From positions 1,296,130-1,360,129 of the forward strand of contig NC_090122.1 of NCBI RefSeq assembly GCF_023973825.1: DNA of 64,000 nt, read 5' to 3'. A program made the position numbers and the translations under genes. Below are positions 23,814 through 35,400 of this stretch, one piece after another. The stretch comes from Plasmodium brasilianum (Eukaryota > Apicomplexa > Aconoidasida > Haemosporida > Plasmodiidae). Position 1 is the first letter of the stretch; each line of letters starts with the position of its first letter. The notes beneath the pieces were generated by a model. The model had not been told where the DNA came from and did no database searches. It saw nothing but the letters and a program-made list of their open reading frames with translations.

Positions 23814-25771
23814 TCATTTCTTCTTTTTTGATTCCTTTGGCACTTTACCGCCTTGAGGAGGGCTTATACATATCTGTCCTTTTTTATACACACAGTACTG
23901 CACTAAAAAAATTAAAAAAATTATATCATCTCCGAACGCTTTAAACTTATGTATTGTTGGCATTCTTAACAGGAGAGAGAACAAATCATCCATAAGAGCA
24001 TTTAAAAAAAGCATGAAAAAGTAGAATACTGGAATATGCTGAACTGTCTTAGTGCAATAATTTTTTATTATTTGTGGGCACATAAAAATAAAATTAAAAA
24101 TATATGAATATATTCCTAAGGTGTGTATAATAAATGAATAAAAGGAATCATACAGGTTGTATAAAAAGTTATAAGTAAGAATTAGTATTATTGAACTGAT
24201 CATAAAATTCTGTATTTTCATTTTGATTTTGTTTTCTAATACGTCTACATTTAAATTCTTGTTTTCTATCGAGGGTTTATTATTACCAATATATACATAC
24301 GGATGGATTGGTAAGAAATGTATATCATATTTGCTTATTACTTTCCATATACACACAGCCATTTTTAGTACACAAAAGACCATAAGGATTTTGCAACTAT
24401 TTTTATTTTTTAAATATAAGAAAATACAGAAGGTAAAAAATAATTTGTAATAAGTAGTATTTGGTAAAAAGGAATATAAATCATTTAATTTATTCCAACT
24501 TTCTATATTAAATAATAAAGCTATTATATTTAGTATTATATGAATTATACAAATTATATATATAAAGACACATAAATAAATATTTCCACATAAAAATATA
24601 GTCAAGCTATCCAAATCGTACGAGGTATAACTATATTTCTCTTTTAGGTGATTCATATTAAATATTATTATATTATACAAGTTAAAATAGGTGTAACTTA
24701 TTGGTGCATATTCCACCGTAATTTCGTATACATGTTTATTATTTCTATAGGGATTGTTCCTTTTTCTATGGTTTCCATTTTTTACACGATTCCCATGTTT
24801 TCCTTTCCTTTCTTCTTCTTCTTCTTCCTCTTCCTCATCTTCTTCTTCATCATCATCTACTCCTCTTTCTTTTAAAAGTAATTCATATTCATCCTCAGGA
24901 GTCAAATGATTATTAAAATATGTTGGTAATAAATAAGTATTTGTTGACTTATCTACAAAAACGTTTGAAAAAAAGCCTAGTTTATTAATATTTATATCGT
25001 TAAATTCAATAACTGGGCCAAATCTAATCCTTTTAGGAATATACAAAGAATTACTCATTTTTACTTTCTTTACTACATTTTTCCCTCCCTCTATTTTGTT
25101 CTTTCTTTCCCTATCCTCTTCTTCCACTTCCTCTTCTTCCTCCTCTTCTTCCTCTTCTTCTTGTTCCTCATCTTCTCCTTCATCATCATCATACTCATCA
25201 TCAAAAAAAATTTTCCATAAATATTTTTTTTTTTTTTTCCTTGTTCTTTTATACCTTTTTTAGTTTTTGTTAAAAGATTTGTAACAAATCCATGTCTATA
25301 TAATTCATCATTTACATAAGTAATTATGTGCATGTAAATATTTTTATTCATATTAATTAATCTTTTGGGAATAACAATATCAACTGATGGATATATATGC
25401 TCCGAAAAGAATATCCATTTCCATATTTGATTTATCTGTGACTCATCCCAGTTGTATCTTGCATTTTTCAGATAAAAAACTTTTATAAAATTTCTGTCAT
25501 AATCGATATATTTTTCATCTATATATTTATTTAAATCAATATCTTCTACACATGATAAGTATATATGATAGTCTATTTTATCCTTCTTTGTTAATACATT
25601 TTTAAAAGGTTTATATATATTATTTCCGTATAAATTATTATTGTTACTCTGTTTTTTTGAATTTTTTATATCTCTTGTATGGTCATAGATAGGTGTTCTT
25701 ATATTTTCATAAACATGATAAGAACAATACAGTATATAATAGCATATTATTCCTACTATAAATTTAATCAT
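23814..25771 (-). CDS. CLPTM1: CLPTM1-family multi-pass membrane protein, frame broken at a poly-A run
   Basis: CLPTM1-family proteins are ER/Golgi multi-pass membrane proteins; animal members act in receptor trafficking and, for CLPTM1L, lipid scrambling. Starting at 25771, an N-terminal hydrophobic segment (residues 4-20) is followed by a luminal domain including LYRHGFVTNLLTKTKKG. The frame then changes across an A15 run (plus-strand T run 25224-25238). In the next frame it continues WKIFFDDEY, an acidic stretch, PKRIRFGPVIEFND, about six membrane segments, and the strong signature NALMDDLFSLLLRMPTIHK then FGDDIIFLIFLVQYCVYKKG, matching TFIDDLFAFVIKMPTLHR and DDVVFFIYLYQRWIY of animal CLPTM1. 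With one more A it is 652 residues; human CLPTM1 is 669. A 77-base intron (25254-25178) would also restore frame but has a purine-rich acceptor. Confidence 0.85.
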
Positions 25772-26425
25772 TTTTTAAAGCATTTTTTAAAATATTTTTT
25801 TTACTACGTTTTTTTTTTAAAAACGTTCTTTAAATGTTCTTCTTAAAACTTTTTTTTTTTTTTTTCAAAATGGCATGTACAAAACTTTCACATATGTATA
25901 AGTAGTACGTATAACACGCATAATCCTATGTATGACCTATGTATATATATATGTATATTATGTGCATATGTATATAAATATATGTACATTTATATGAACG
26001 TTTATATGTATGTGTACACTTACATGTATACTTACGTGCGTATGTACGGATAATTTCGATAAAAGCTAATTTTTACAAGAACTGAACTTATGCAATGAAA
26101 TACGATAAAAAATTTGTATAAAATTTATACAGCGTTGAAGAACAATACAAACTACAAAAAAAAAAATTACAACAATAAATAAATTTTTTATTAAAACAGC
26201 CAAGTTTAGCAAAATAAATCTTTTGGGAGAGTTTAAAGATTTGCAATTACAATTGTTTTGCACCTGTGTATAAACTGCGTACGCATGGATATATGCGAGT
26301 ATAAGTGTAAATGGGTATATACGTAAATGTGTACGAATGTAATATAAATACATAAATGTGAATGTGTACAAATGTAAAAAAATATATATGTGAAAGTATA
26401 CATGTGCAAATACGTACATATGTAA

Positions 26426-26468
<43 letters not shown>

Positions 26469-27392
26469 TGAATGCGTACAAATTTAAACATATACATGAG
26501 AGTGTACATCTGCAAATGTGTACAAATGTATACGTGCGTAAGTGTATATATATGTACTTATGTAAACACTTTTATATCAGATTGATATAAACAAATATGT
26601 AAATTTCCATGAATTCATTGAGTTCATTTTTCTACTATAAGACACTATGCGTCTGTTTATTGTATTACATTTCAATTACAGTTCAATGATTAATTTTTTT
26701 TTTTTTTTTTTTTCCTAAAATAAAGGACTTCGAATTTTCAACTTCCAACTTTCAAAGTGTTTTTAAATTTGTTACTTAAAAATTAGCGTAATTAAAAATT
26801 ATCGATTGTTTGTGATTGTATTTCTTTATTATTTAGAGTTTTTTTTTTTTTCTTTTTTTATTTCACTCGTATATCAAATGTTTTTTCCGCTTTTAATTTT
26901 TTTCCTTTTTCCGTTATTAGTTTTTATCCTTTTTCAGATATTAAATTTAATATTTTTTTTTCAGTTTTATTTTATGTTTTTTATTTTTTGCTTTGTTATT
27001 TTCTTCACCTTTTTGCTTCATTTTTTTTGCATTTTTGCTACGCTATTTTTTTTTGGCCCTTCTGTTTTAATTAATTTTTTTTCTATTTATTTATTTTATA
27101 ATTTTATTCCTTTTTCAATTTTTACTTTATATTCCCCTGCGGTTTTTCATCTTTTTCTCACACATCAGCTTATTAAATAAAAAATAAAAAAAAAGTACTG
27201 ATAAGTTTCGTTCTATATGTATATATATGTGTATATATATATACACAATTACATACACCAGCACATAATTAAGAGTATACAAATACATCAATATATTATA
27301 TGATCATAATTGCTCGCCATTTTTAACTCTGCGTTTGAAGGATTTTTGCACGTCTTAGGTATTACTTCTTTATTTCTTTTAGTAAAGGAAAT
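25772..27392. other. Divergent spacer between CLPTM1 and the coiled-coil gene
   Basis: A 1.6 kb spacer with (TA)n at 26420-26466, (TATG)n tracts, and a strongly T-rich plus strand at 26800-27180. The 124-residue F/L-only ORF there is judged spurious. A minus-strand stretch at 26066-26263 reads like a hydrophobic exon and is listed under findings. Confidence 0.55.
26420..26466. repeat. (TA)n microsatellite
   Basis: About 23 TA dinucleotides between the CLPTM1 and coiled-coil genes. Confidence 0.95.
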
Positions 27393-28593
27393 ATGGAGCT
27401 TGACATAAATAATAAAAGGATATCCGAAAAAGAAAATAAACTAGAAATTAATAACATAAATAGAATTATATTAGATATTCTATGTTCAGAAGCGATAAGA
27501 AAAATAAAATTTATTCTGCATGTATTAAAGGAACTCCTGAAAAAGAAAACGAACATTTTACATGTTTATTTAACCAATGATATCGATCACTTGTCTACCG
27601 AAAATGAGAAGAAGCAAATGTAAACTTTTATCACTCCTTATTTTATGTATGCATATGCACGTACACCTGATTTTACGTCATGTGCATCGTACATGATATA
27701 TGTATATGTACACATATGCGTGAATATGTATGTATGTATATATGTATGTATATATGTATATATGTATATATGTATGTATGTATATATGTATGTATGTATA
27801 TATGTATGTATGTATATATGTATGTATGTATATATGTATGTATGTATACTGGCACGCACGCATGACTAAATTATGCTGCTGTCAATATGTAAAAAAAAAA
27901 AAAAAATTAAAAAAAACAGAATAAAATAAATGCGTCGATAAATTGATAAATTGATAGATAGATAGATAGATAGATAGATAAATGAATAGACAAATGAATA
28001 GACAAATGAACTGATAAACGAAACGCCGTTTTCAGATTTAACTCGTTGCAAGATCAAATCGAATTATGCGAAAACGACAGTGACTACAATGAAATGAAAA
28101 AAAAAATTGAAAAGTATATTGATTCCTTGAGTGAGACAAATGAAATATTATGTCAAAATTCACCAACTGATAGAAACATAAAAGTTATATAAAAAGAGAA
28201 AAAAAAAGAAAACTTCCTTTTAGTTCTTAGCACTTTTGTTTTGCCATTGTCCAAATTTTTTTGTCCGTCCTTTTTATTAACATAGCTATCAATATGCAAA
28301 CTTGTCATTAATACAGTCAAGAATTCAACGAAATAAGTTTGAGCCACTTATTTTTATTTTATATTGTTTTACCTTATCTTATTTTATCTTATTTTTCTGA
28401 TCTACTTTTTCTTAAATAGGAAAATAGGAATAAAATAATTGAAGATGGCTCTTTATTGTTAAACATATTTAGAAAAATGAAAAAATTAAATTTCGCCTCT
28501 GTCCTAAATGAGTTAAATAATTTCAAGGCCGAAGAGAGCTTGCTTCTGAACGTAATGACCAAAATGAACATATTCGCGAATGCGTGTAAGCGA

Positions 28594-28624
<31 letters not shown>

Positions 28625-29752
28625 AGCATGCATCTATATGTACGCGTACCCCCTGTGGAGGAACAAATTACTATTGGGTATTTGCATTGTTTTCACTTTT
28701 TATTTTTATTTTATTTTTTTTATTTAACCATTGCCCGTTTTCCATTTTGCTGCTTTGTAGTTGAACCAGAATGTTTATCACAAAAAACAAATAATCAACA
28801 TTTTAAAAGAACAAATAAAAGAGCAAATAGAAAATACGAAAAGTAAAATGAAGTATATCCAGGGGCAAATAGAGAAAATTGAAAAAAGAAAAAAAATATT
28901 TTTTGTAAAATTTATGCTTTATTATATATATAAAGAAGAATATGTCCATGCAAAAATGGCAAATTACAACATGAACATAAATTTTAAATATGATTCAACT
29001 AAAAAATCAAAAGAAGACATGGAAGAACAATTGAAAGTGTACGATAACATTAACGATTATATTAAGATGTTTCTAAACAAAAGGAATGATAATGTTAGTT
29101 CACATGCACATGTTCATAAAAAGTTATATAATTGTTATTATGTCATTATGTTATTACGTTTTAAACAATAAAATAAATTTATATCGAAACACTAGAGCCA
29201 CAATGCTATTGCGTAACATAAAAAGGCACTTCCTATATAAACCATATATCATTACATAATAAAGAATATATTATGAAAAATAATTTTTTAACTGTAAAAG
29301 AAAACATGCTAGGGATAATTTCTATGCCGTTTTTAAGTTGTATAAGTATTATTTGAGTGTTCAACCGAGTATGCATGAGTAAATATATTTATATATGTAT
29401 GTATGTACAAACATACACACGCACAGAACAGATAGTACTATTTCGTGCTTTCCTTTTTCCCTTTTTTTTCAAAGTTGCAAAATATTCATGACGAGTTAGT
29501 TGAGTACTATGAGAAGGAAAGATTTGAGAAGAACAAGCAGCTGGAGGAAACCAAAAATGAAATTAATAATTCTATTAAAAGCATCGAAATGAAGAGGAAT
29601 AAAATAGTAATGTGAAAATTATGTCTACCTATGTAGCAGAAGATATATGCGTGTATACATATATACTTGTGTATAGATGTATGTGTTTGTCTATATATGC
29701 ACACCTACTTCTCACAAGGAGCCTGCCATGCTGTTCGGTTGTCACAGCATGG

Positions 29753-29783
<31 letters not shown>

Positions 29784-30078
29784 TGGTCTACATTAAACGA
29801 TGTAAAAATTCATTCGCAAAATTGTATTTTCACTTCAGGTTAAATATGAAGAAGTAAATAAATTAAGAGAGGAAGAAGAAAAGGAGAAAATGAGAAAAGA
29901 AATTGACGAAAGGGAATTCTTAAAAGAATACAATAAGTCCATTTTATTTTTGCAAGATATAGGAAGAAATAAAATAAAAGATTACGATGAGAAAAGGAAA
30001 AAAAACTTAAAGAAATTGGCAGCAAAAAAAAAAAAAAAAAAAAAAATTGGCCATAAAAAGGAAACATATTTTTTTTAA
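27393..30078 (+). CDS. Six-exon coiled-coil protein, possibly dynein-regulatory-complex (DRC9/DRC10-like)
   Basis: Exons 27393-27619, 28036-28183, 28420-28551, 28761-29093, 29475-29606 and 29839-30078 join in frame, with GT-AG borders at every step, to 403 residues. The first exon (ATG 27393) has a helical segment [20 protein letters not shown]. The rest is charged coiled coil rich in K, E, N and I, such as [20 protein letters not shown] and [20 protein letters not shown]. The end has [20 protein letters not shown] followed by a Lys run. That order (N-terminal helix, long coiled coil, degenerate IQ-like segment, poly-Lys) is similar to IQ-motif proteins of the nexin-dynein regulatory complex (IQCG/IQCD), which would fit male-gamete flagella. 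That assignment is tentative; another coiled-coil structural protein is equally possible. The exon chain itself is well supported. Confidence 0.7.
27724..27850. repeat. (TATGTATATATG)n microsatellite in intron 1 of the coiled-coil gene
   Basis: Tandem tatatgtatgta units. A short (GATA)n block follows at 27955-27980. ORFs here on both strands are repeat artefacts. Confidence 0.9.
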
Positions 30079-30301
30079 TTCTCACTGTATATATTTTTTA
30101 TTTTTTTTTCAGTCCATTTTGGATTAGTTCACATGGGATAATTTTAAAGCGATTTTTCGTAAGTGTGCATGTGAATATGTGTAAATGTATGTTTTTATAT
30201 ACAAACTAACTCGCACAATTGCATGGCCACTGACGGAGAAGGAGCAAATTAAACGCGTCAAGATATTAAGTATGCGTAATTGAAATTTACTGATATAATA
30301 T

Positions 30302-31744
30302 TCATATACATTTTTTTGTATGTATCAGATTTAGGAATAATATCAAACATGCACAAATTATTTTTTGTCCTTTTTTTTTTTTTTTTTTTTTTGTTTTTTC
30401 GGTTTGTTCCAAAGAATTATTTGTGTCTCCCTTTAACGGTTTGTTATCTGCACAAGTGAGATGAGTATAGGGATTATTGGCAAATATGGTGGATTCATTT
30501 CTCAAAATGTGTTTATTATATGTACCATTTTCAGCATTTGAAGAGTTAATTTTCTCTTTCGAAAAATTACAAAATCGACTATCTACCAAAAAATTATCGA
30601 ATTTTACGTCTTCACAATTTATTTTATTACTTACAGCAGCAGTAGCAATAGCAACACTGTTGTTGTATTCCCTTTTTTCGTTCATTCCAAGTTTTTCTTC
30701 TTCTTTAAAAAAGGATTTTTTTTCCTTTTTCAATTTTTTTTCAATTTTTTTTGTTAAAATGTTTTTAGTATAGCTTCTTTTTCTTCCACCATTTATTTTT
30801 TCATTCTTGTTCAAAAAATCCTCAAAATGGTATACGGAGTTGTTACTTTTCAATTCTTCATTTGCAATAAGGGTATACCCCCCTTTCTCGTTATCTTTTA
30901 TGTTTCCTGAGGCATGTTTTATATGGTATTTATCCCATTCGTTGTTAGTGTGCTTGTACAATTTGTAATTTGTAGTGGAAAGATCAAATCTGTTTAAGTA
31001 GTCAAAAAAATTAATAAAAAAAGAATAATGAAAAGAAAGATTTAAAATATTTTTGTAAAATATAGTATCACATATTTCCCTTTCCATTTGTGAATTTAGC
31101 ATATTCTTTTTGTTAGTAGTATAGGAAGGGGGCTCCTCTTTTGTATTATTCAAACTCGTCTTTGTAATTTCCTGACCATTATCAATACAGTTTGCAGATA
31201 AGAAAAAGGTGTCTATAAATATATTAATTTTCTTTTCATCTTTGACAAAAAAAAAAGCTAGATTGATAACTATTAAATCATATTTTTTATATTCATTTAA
31301 TTTATATAAAATTTTTATCAAACACATATCTTTGTCGATATATTTGATGTGTATATCTTTTAATATCTCTTTTAATTCTTCTGTAGTTACCCTGTTGTTC
31401 ATTTTTAAATTAAAATAATTTATATCCTCATTAATACCCTTTTTATAATCTTTTACTTTTTTAATTACCCAATTATATTTACCATTTAATGAAGTTCTAC
31501 TATCTTTTTTTTCTACCATTGATGAAGCTAAAAAATTGATTATAAAATGGTAATCAGGTGGAAAGGCCTCTGTTAACATTCTGTTTGTTAAGTACAATGC
31601 TTTTGTTACTGTCTTGCTTTTCCTTTTCTTTTCCTTACTCTTTATTTCCTTTTTTTTCCCTTTTAACATTTTGATCACTATGTCTAGGACGATAAAAGTG
31701 TTTATCCTAGGAAGTGCGCTACTCTCAAATAAGAAGCAATCCAT
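30302..31744 (-). CDS. Conserved-type Plasmodium protein, function unknown
   Basis: A single open frame of 480 residues, starting MDCFLFESSALPRINTFIVL. Residues 25-45 are a Lys-rich patch. Residues 50-180 look globular and helical (YLTNRMLTEAFPPDYHFIIN, VTTEELKEILKDIHIKYIDK, KYDLIVINLAFFF). The rest is Asn/Lys-rich and probably disordered. The C-terminus runs through a Lys tract encoded by a T23 run (plus strand about 30370-30392) into a short hydrophobic end, so the true end could differ if the run length varies. I do not recognise the family. The stretch of well-ordered sequence supports a real gene. It is tail to tail with the coiled-coil gene, 223 bases apart. Confidence 0.75.
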   Translation of the reverse strand: MDCFLFESSALPRINTFIVLDIVIKMLKGKKKEIKSKEKKRKSKTVTKALYLTNRMLTEAFPPDYHFIINFLASSMVEKKDSRTSLNGKYNWVIKKVKDYKKGINEDINYFNLKMNNRVTTEELKEILKDIHIKYIDKDMCLIKILYKLNEYKKYDLIVINLAFFFVKDEKKINIFIDTFFLSANCIDNGQEITKTSLNNTKEEPPSYTTNKKNMLNSQMEREICDTIFYKNILNLSFHYSFFINFFDYLNRFDLSTTNYKLYKHTNNEWDKYHIKHASGNIKDNEKGGYTLIANEELKSNNSVYHFEDFLNKNEKINGGRKRSYTKNILTKKIEKKLKKEKKSFFKEEEKLGMNEKREYNNSVAIATAAVSNKINCEDVKFDNFLVDSRFCNFSKEKINSSNAENGTYNKHILRNESTIFANNPYTHLTCADNKPLKGDTNNSLEQTEKTKKKKKKKGQKIICACLILFLNLIHTKKCI

Positions 31745-32455
31745 ATTTTATCATTAGTTTGGTCCACTGATCCGTGAAGTGAAAAGGTGAAGCGGTCAAG
31801 AGACAAAAAGGTGCACAGGATAAAAGACGATAAAAGTTGAATTAGAACAAATGAACAGAAAAAGGAACCTTACATTTTCTCATAGTACCTCATCATGAAC
31901 GAACAAAAAAGGAAATTTAACAATTTTGAAAATTGCGTGAAATGAATAATCCAGGCACTGCTGAGTATCTACAGTTGTACATACAGATAAAACTTGTGAA
32001 AAGGCGAATATATATATATATATTTTAAGTAACTTAAAAAACTACGCAAAAATATACATGCTTCAAAAAAGTCAATAATGTCAATGATTTCAATGATGCC
32101 ACGTAAGGTGCAGAGTGTTCACTATTCAAATAAAAAAAAAAAAAAAAAAAAATTAAAAAAATAAACTATATGGGGTGGGGGAGCCTCGGCATAATATGTT
32201 TATAAGTATATATACATATAGGAACGTTAATATGTGCGTGTGCACATGTGACAAAATATATCTGGCACGACGAAACTGCAGTTCCTTTTCCCCGCGAAGT
32301 TGATGGAAGAAAACACATATTATATTCAAGCAGAAAGAAATAAAAAAAATATTTTTCACTTTAATCTTTTGTTCAAACTTTTGTTCAATCTTTTGCTTTA
32401 CCCTTACTTCACTATTGCTTCACTCGTTCTTCCCATTTTCTTCCTTTTTTTTTTT
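31745..32455. other. Spacer between two minus-strand genes
   Basis: A 711-base stretch with an A21 run near 32131 and no supported ORF. It presumably holds the promoter of the gene at 30302-31744 and the 3' UTR of the gene at 32456-37817. Confidence 0.6.
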
Positions 32456-35400
32456 TTACATTTTCCCCTTAAAATAAAAGTTAAAAAAATATGCGTATAT
32501 CAATTCCCCACCTATGTCAGGGGAACACGTTGACGCATAATATTCCGGTTTGTTGATGAAAAAAAGTTCATCTATAGGTATTTTTTTTATTTGTTTTTTA
32601 TTTAATATTTTAATTATAAATAAAGGAAGAATGTCATTATAATTTTCTTCATTTATGCTATTTATATTTGTATTCCTAAAAAAGTTTTTGAAAATATAAT
32701 AAAACCTTATAACATGGTAGAGGTATTTCATACCTTCATTCGAGTCAAGTAAAAAACCATGGTTTCTTATAAATTTAATATATTTAAAAAACATTGATAT
32801 GGTGTTGTTACATACAAAAATGCATTTTTTTGCGTCAATTGAAAAATATGTTATGTGTCGTGGGTCTGTATTTGTTTCACTACTACCACTACTTCCGTAA
32901 TCTGTATTATCATTACTTTCATTATCTGCATTACAATTGACAGTAATCTTTTTCCCTCCTTGAATAGTGCACGTACTGAAGAGGATATTACCGGCATGTT
33001 CGTCCGTACCTTCCGTAAGATCCACGTTCCTCCGTGCGAAAGTAGCTGCTTCATTGTGCTGAGAAGATGTGGATCCATATTCGTCCATTTCGAGCTGTGG
33101 AAAGCCATCGTACGAGCTTCTTACCCGTTTTAGTTCCTTCATCGCCTGGCTTCTCCTCATCGTAGATAAAAAGGATAGAATAATAATGTAAAAGCTCATG
33201 CAGGGTAAAGAGATACATAAATCCTTGCTGCTCGACCAACTGATCAACGATGATAAAGAACATTCACTTATACTACTAACAAACATATTTAGATAGGAGA
33301 AATAAATTTTTGAAATATCATAAACAAATTGATGTAGTGACTCTAAATCGTGAGTACGCAAAGGCAAATAATTATTATTCATTATTATTATAAATATGTT
33401 TTTATTAAAATGAAAAAAAAGACTCATAAAAATGGAGGTATCAAAGTAGCTAATAAAAAATTTTTGCACAATTGATAAATGCTCATTTTTAAAAAATAAA
33501 GTAGAGTATATATTATTCATAAAGTATATAATATTTCTAAAATTATATAAAAAATATGCGTTTGTATATATACTTAATAATTTTTTAATAGTCTGATGCC
33601 TGTGATCTATTTCTAACACATTTTTAGTAAAATAATTTATTTGTAAGCACGTTATTAAAAATTTCCAAATGCACATAAATAAATATAAATGATAAGAATT
33701 ACTGTATGTGTCCAGTTGGCATAAACTACTATTTTTTTTTTGCACATCTTTTTCTTTTTCTTTTTCTTCCTCTACCTCTGCCTCTTCCTCTTCCTCCCTT
33801 TTTTGCGTCATATAAAAAGTATTTAATATATGCATGAGTTGACATAACAAAACATTAATCAACCTTTTATCATAATAAAACAAATTACTACATGAACCAG
33901 CAATTAATGCAATGTACTTGAGGCTTATCTTAAGTTTTTCGTCGTTCTTCCTTAAGTAGCTATCATTACTGCCTTTAGAACAACAGCCGTCTATGTATGC
34001 ACTTAATTTTTTAATATCGCTATTAACAATACTCACCTTTTTTTCCCTATTAAAAAGGTTCAAGTTGTTTTTAAATCTGTATATCCACTTAGTAATTGCT
34101 CCACTCCAGCGAGTTTCCCTCTCGACGCCAACGTTACGTAAGCCTTCTTCATATGGACCTTCCTTATGTATGTCTTCCTTATGTATACCTTCCTTATATA
34201 TACCGTCTTTATGTGTTCCTTCCTTATACGATCCTTCCTCACGTATGTCTTTTTCATGTGTACTTTTTCTCCTGTCCTTTTGTATCCCCATGTTTGCACT
34301 TTTTCCCCCCATGTACTCCAACCGTGTAATCCTATTGCTTGCCTCAATAAAATTACTATACTTATGCACTGCTTTCATCTTTCTGTTAATACAAAATCTA
34401 TAATTAACAAACAAAGAATCATCAAAATGAATTTCACAGTTATCTACTATCATATCTAGGGATACATGTTCGACCCCTATAGTACTACCCTCATATGCTT
34501 TATTTATACAGCTAAGTATAATGCTAGATTTATTTCCAAAAATATGTTTATATCTCGACATGCATATATGTCTTAATTTATTTATTTTTTTATATTTCAT
34601 CAATCGATAATCTTTCCGATGCCTTAACTTTATATTCTCAGAGTATCTGTGATGGAAAACATGGTCTCTGTACTTCTCACTTTTATACATACCTGAGAAG
34701 TGGAAAAGGGGCAAACATAAATATATGCGAACATATATAGCAGCATAAAAGAATACATATGTAAACGCATACTTAAACGAAAAAGAGCCCATAAACCTAA
34801 ACGTATACAAATGAGTGCAGCCAAGTAAGTGTGGCCCAAGTGAGCGGGCAAAATTTCAAAAAGTGCTTACTGTTAAAATTCCTATGAAAGAGTTTACGAT
34901 TTTGAAGGCGAACCAAGGCTGGATGGATATTACCAAAGAACTTCGTAACAACACAGTTTTTTTGTTTTTTCTTCATAGGTTGTTCTGACTTCCCGTGAAT
35001 ATAAATTTTATTTACCTTTTTTTCATCCCCTGTTTTGCTTTGCCTATAATTTTCTACGTTCAAGTATTTAAGGGTGCAGGAATTTTCTATTGTCCCTTCT
35101 ATATTCGCATCTAAGTCGTTTTCGTTTTCGTTTTCTTTTTTGTTTTCCTTTTCCTTTTCCTTTTCCTTTTCTTTTTCTTTTTTTTTTTTTTCTTTAAAAT
35201 TTTTAAAATTAATCCTGTCCTTTTTACTATAAACGAAGCGCATACAGGATTTCTTCCCACCCTTTGTATTTATAGCGGGTATATTATCACCACTTTCGTT
35301 GTTCATTTTTGTGCGTGTGCTATTATTTACATGAGTGCTGTAATTTATTACTCTCTTATCACAATAAGTGTCACTCTTGCCTTTATCTGCTTCAATATTT

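Noticed and set aside
26806..27180. 124-residue plus-strand ORF rich in F and L
   Set aside because: The DNA is a T-rich tract in which stop codons are rare by composition; no start context, splice site or family pattern supports it.
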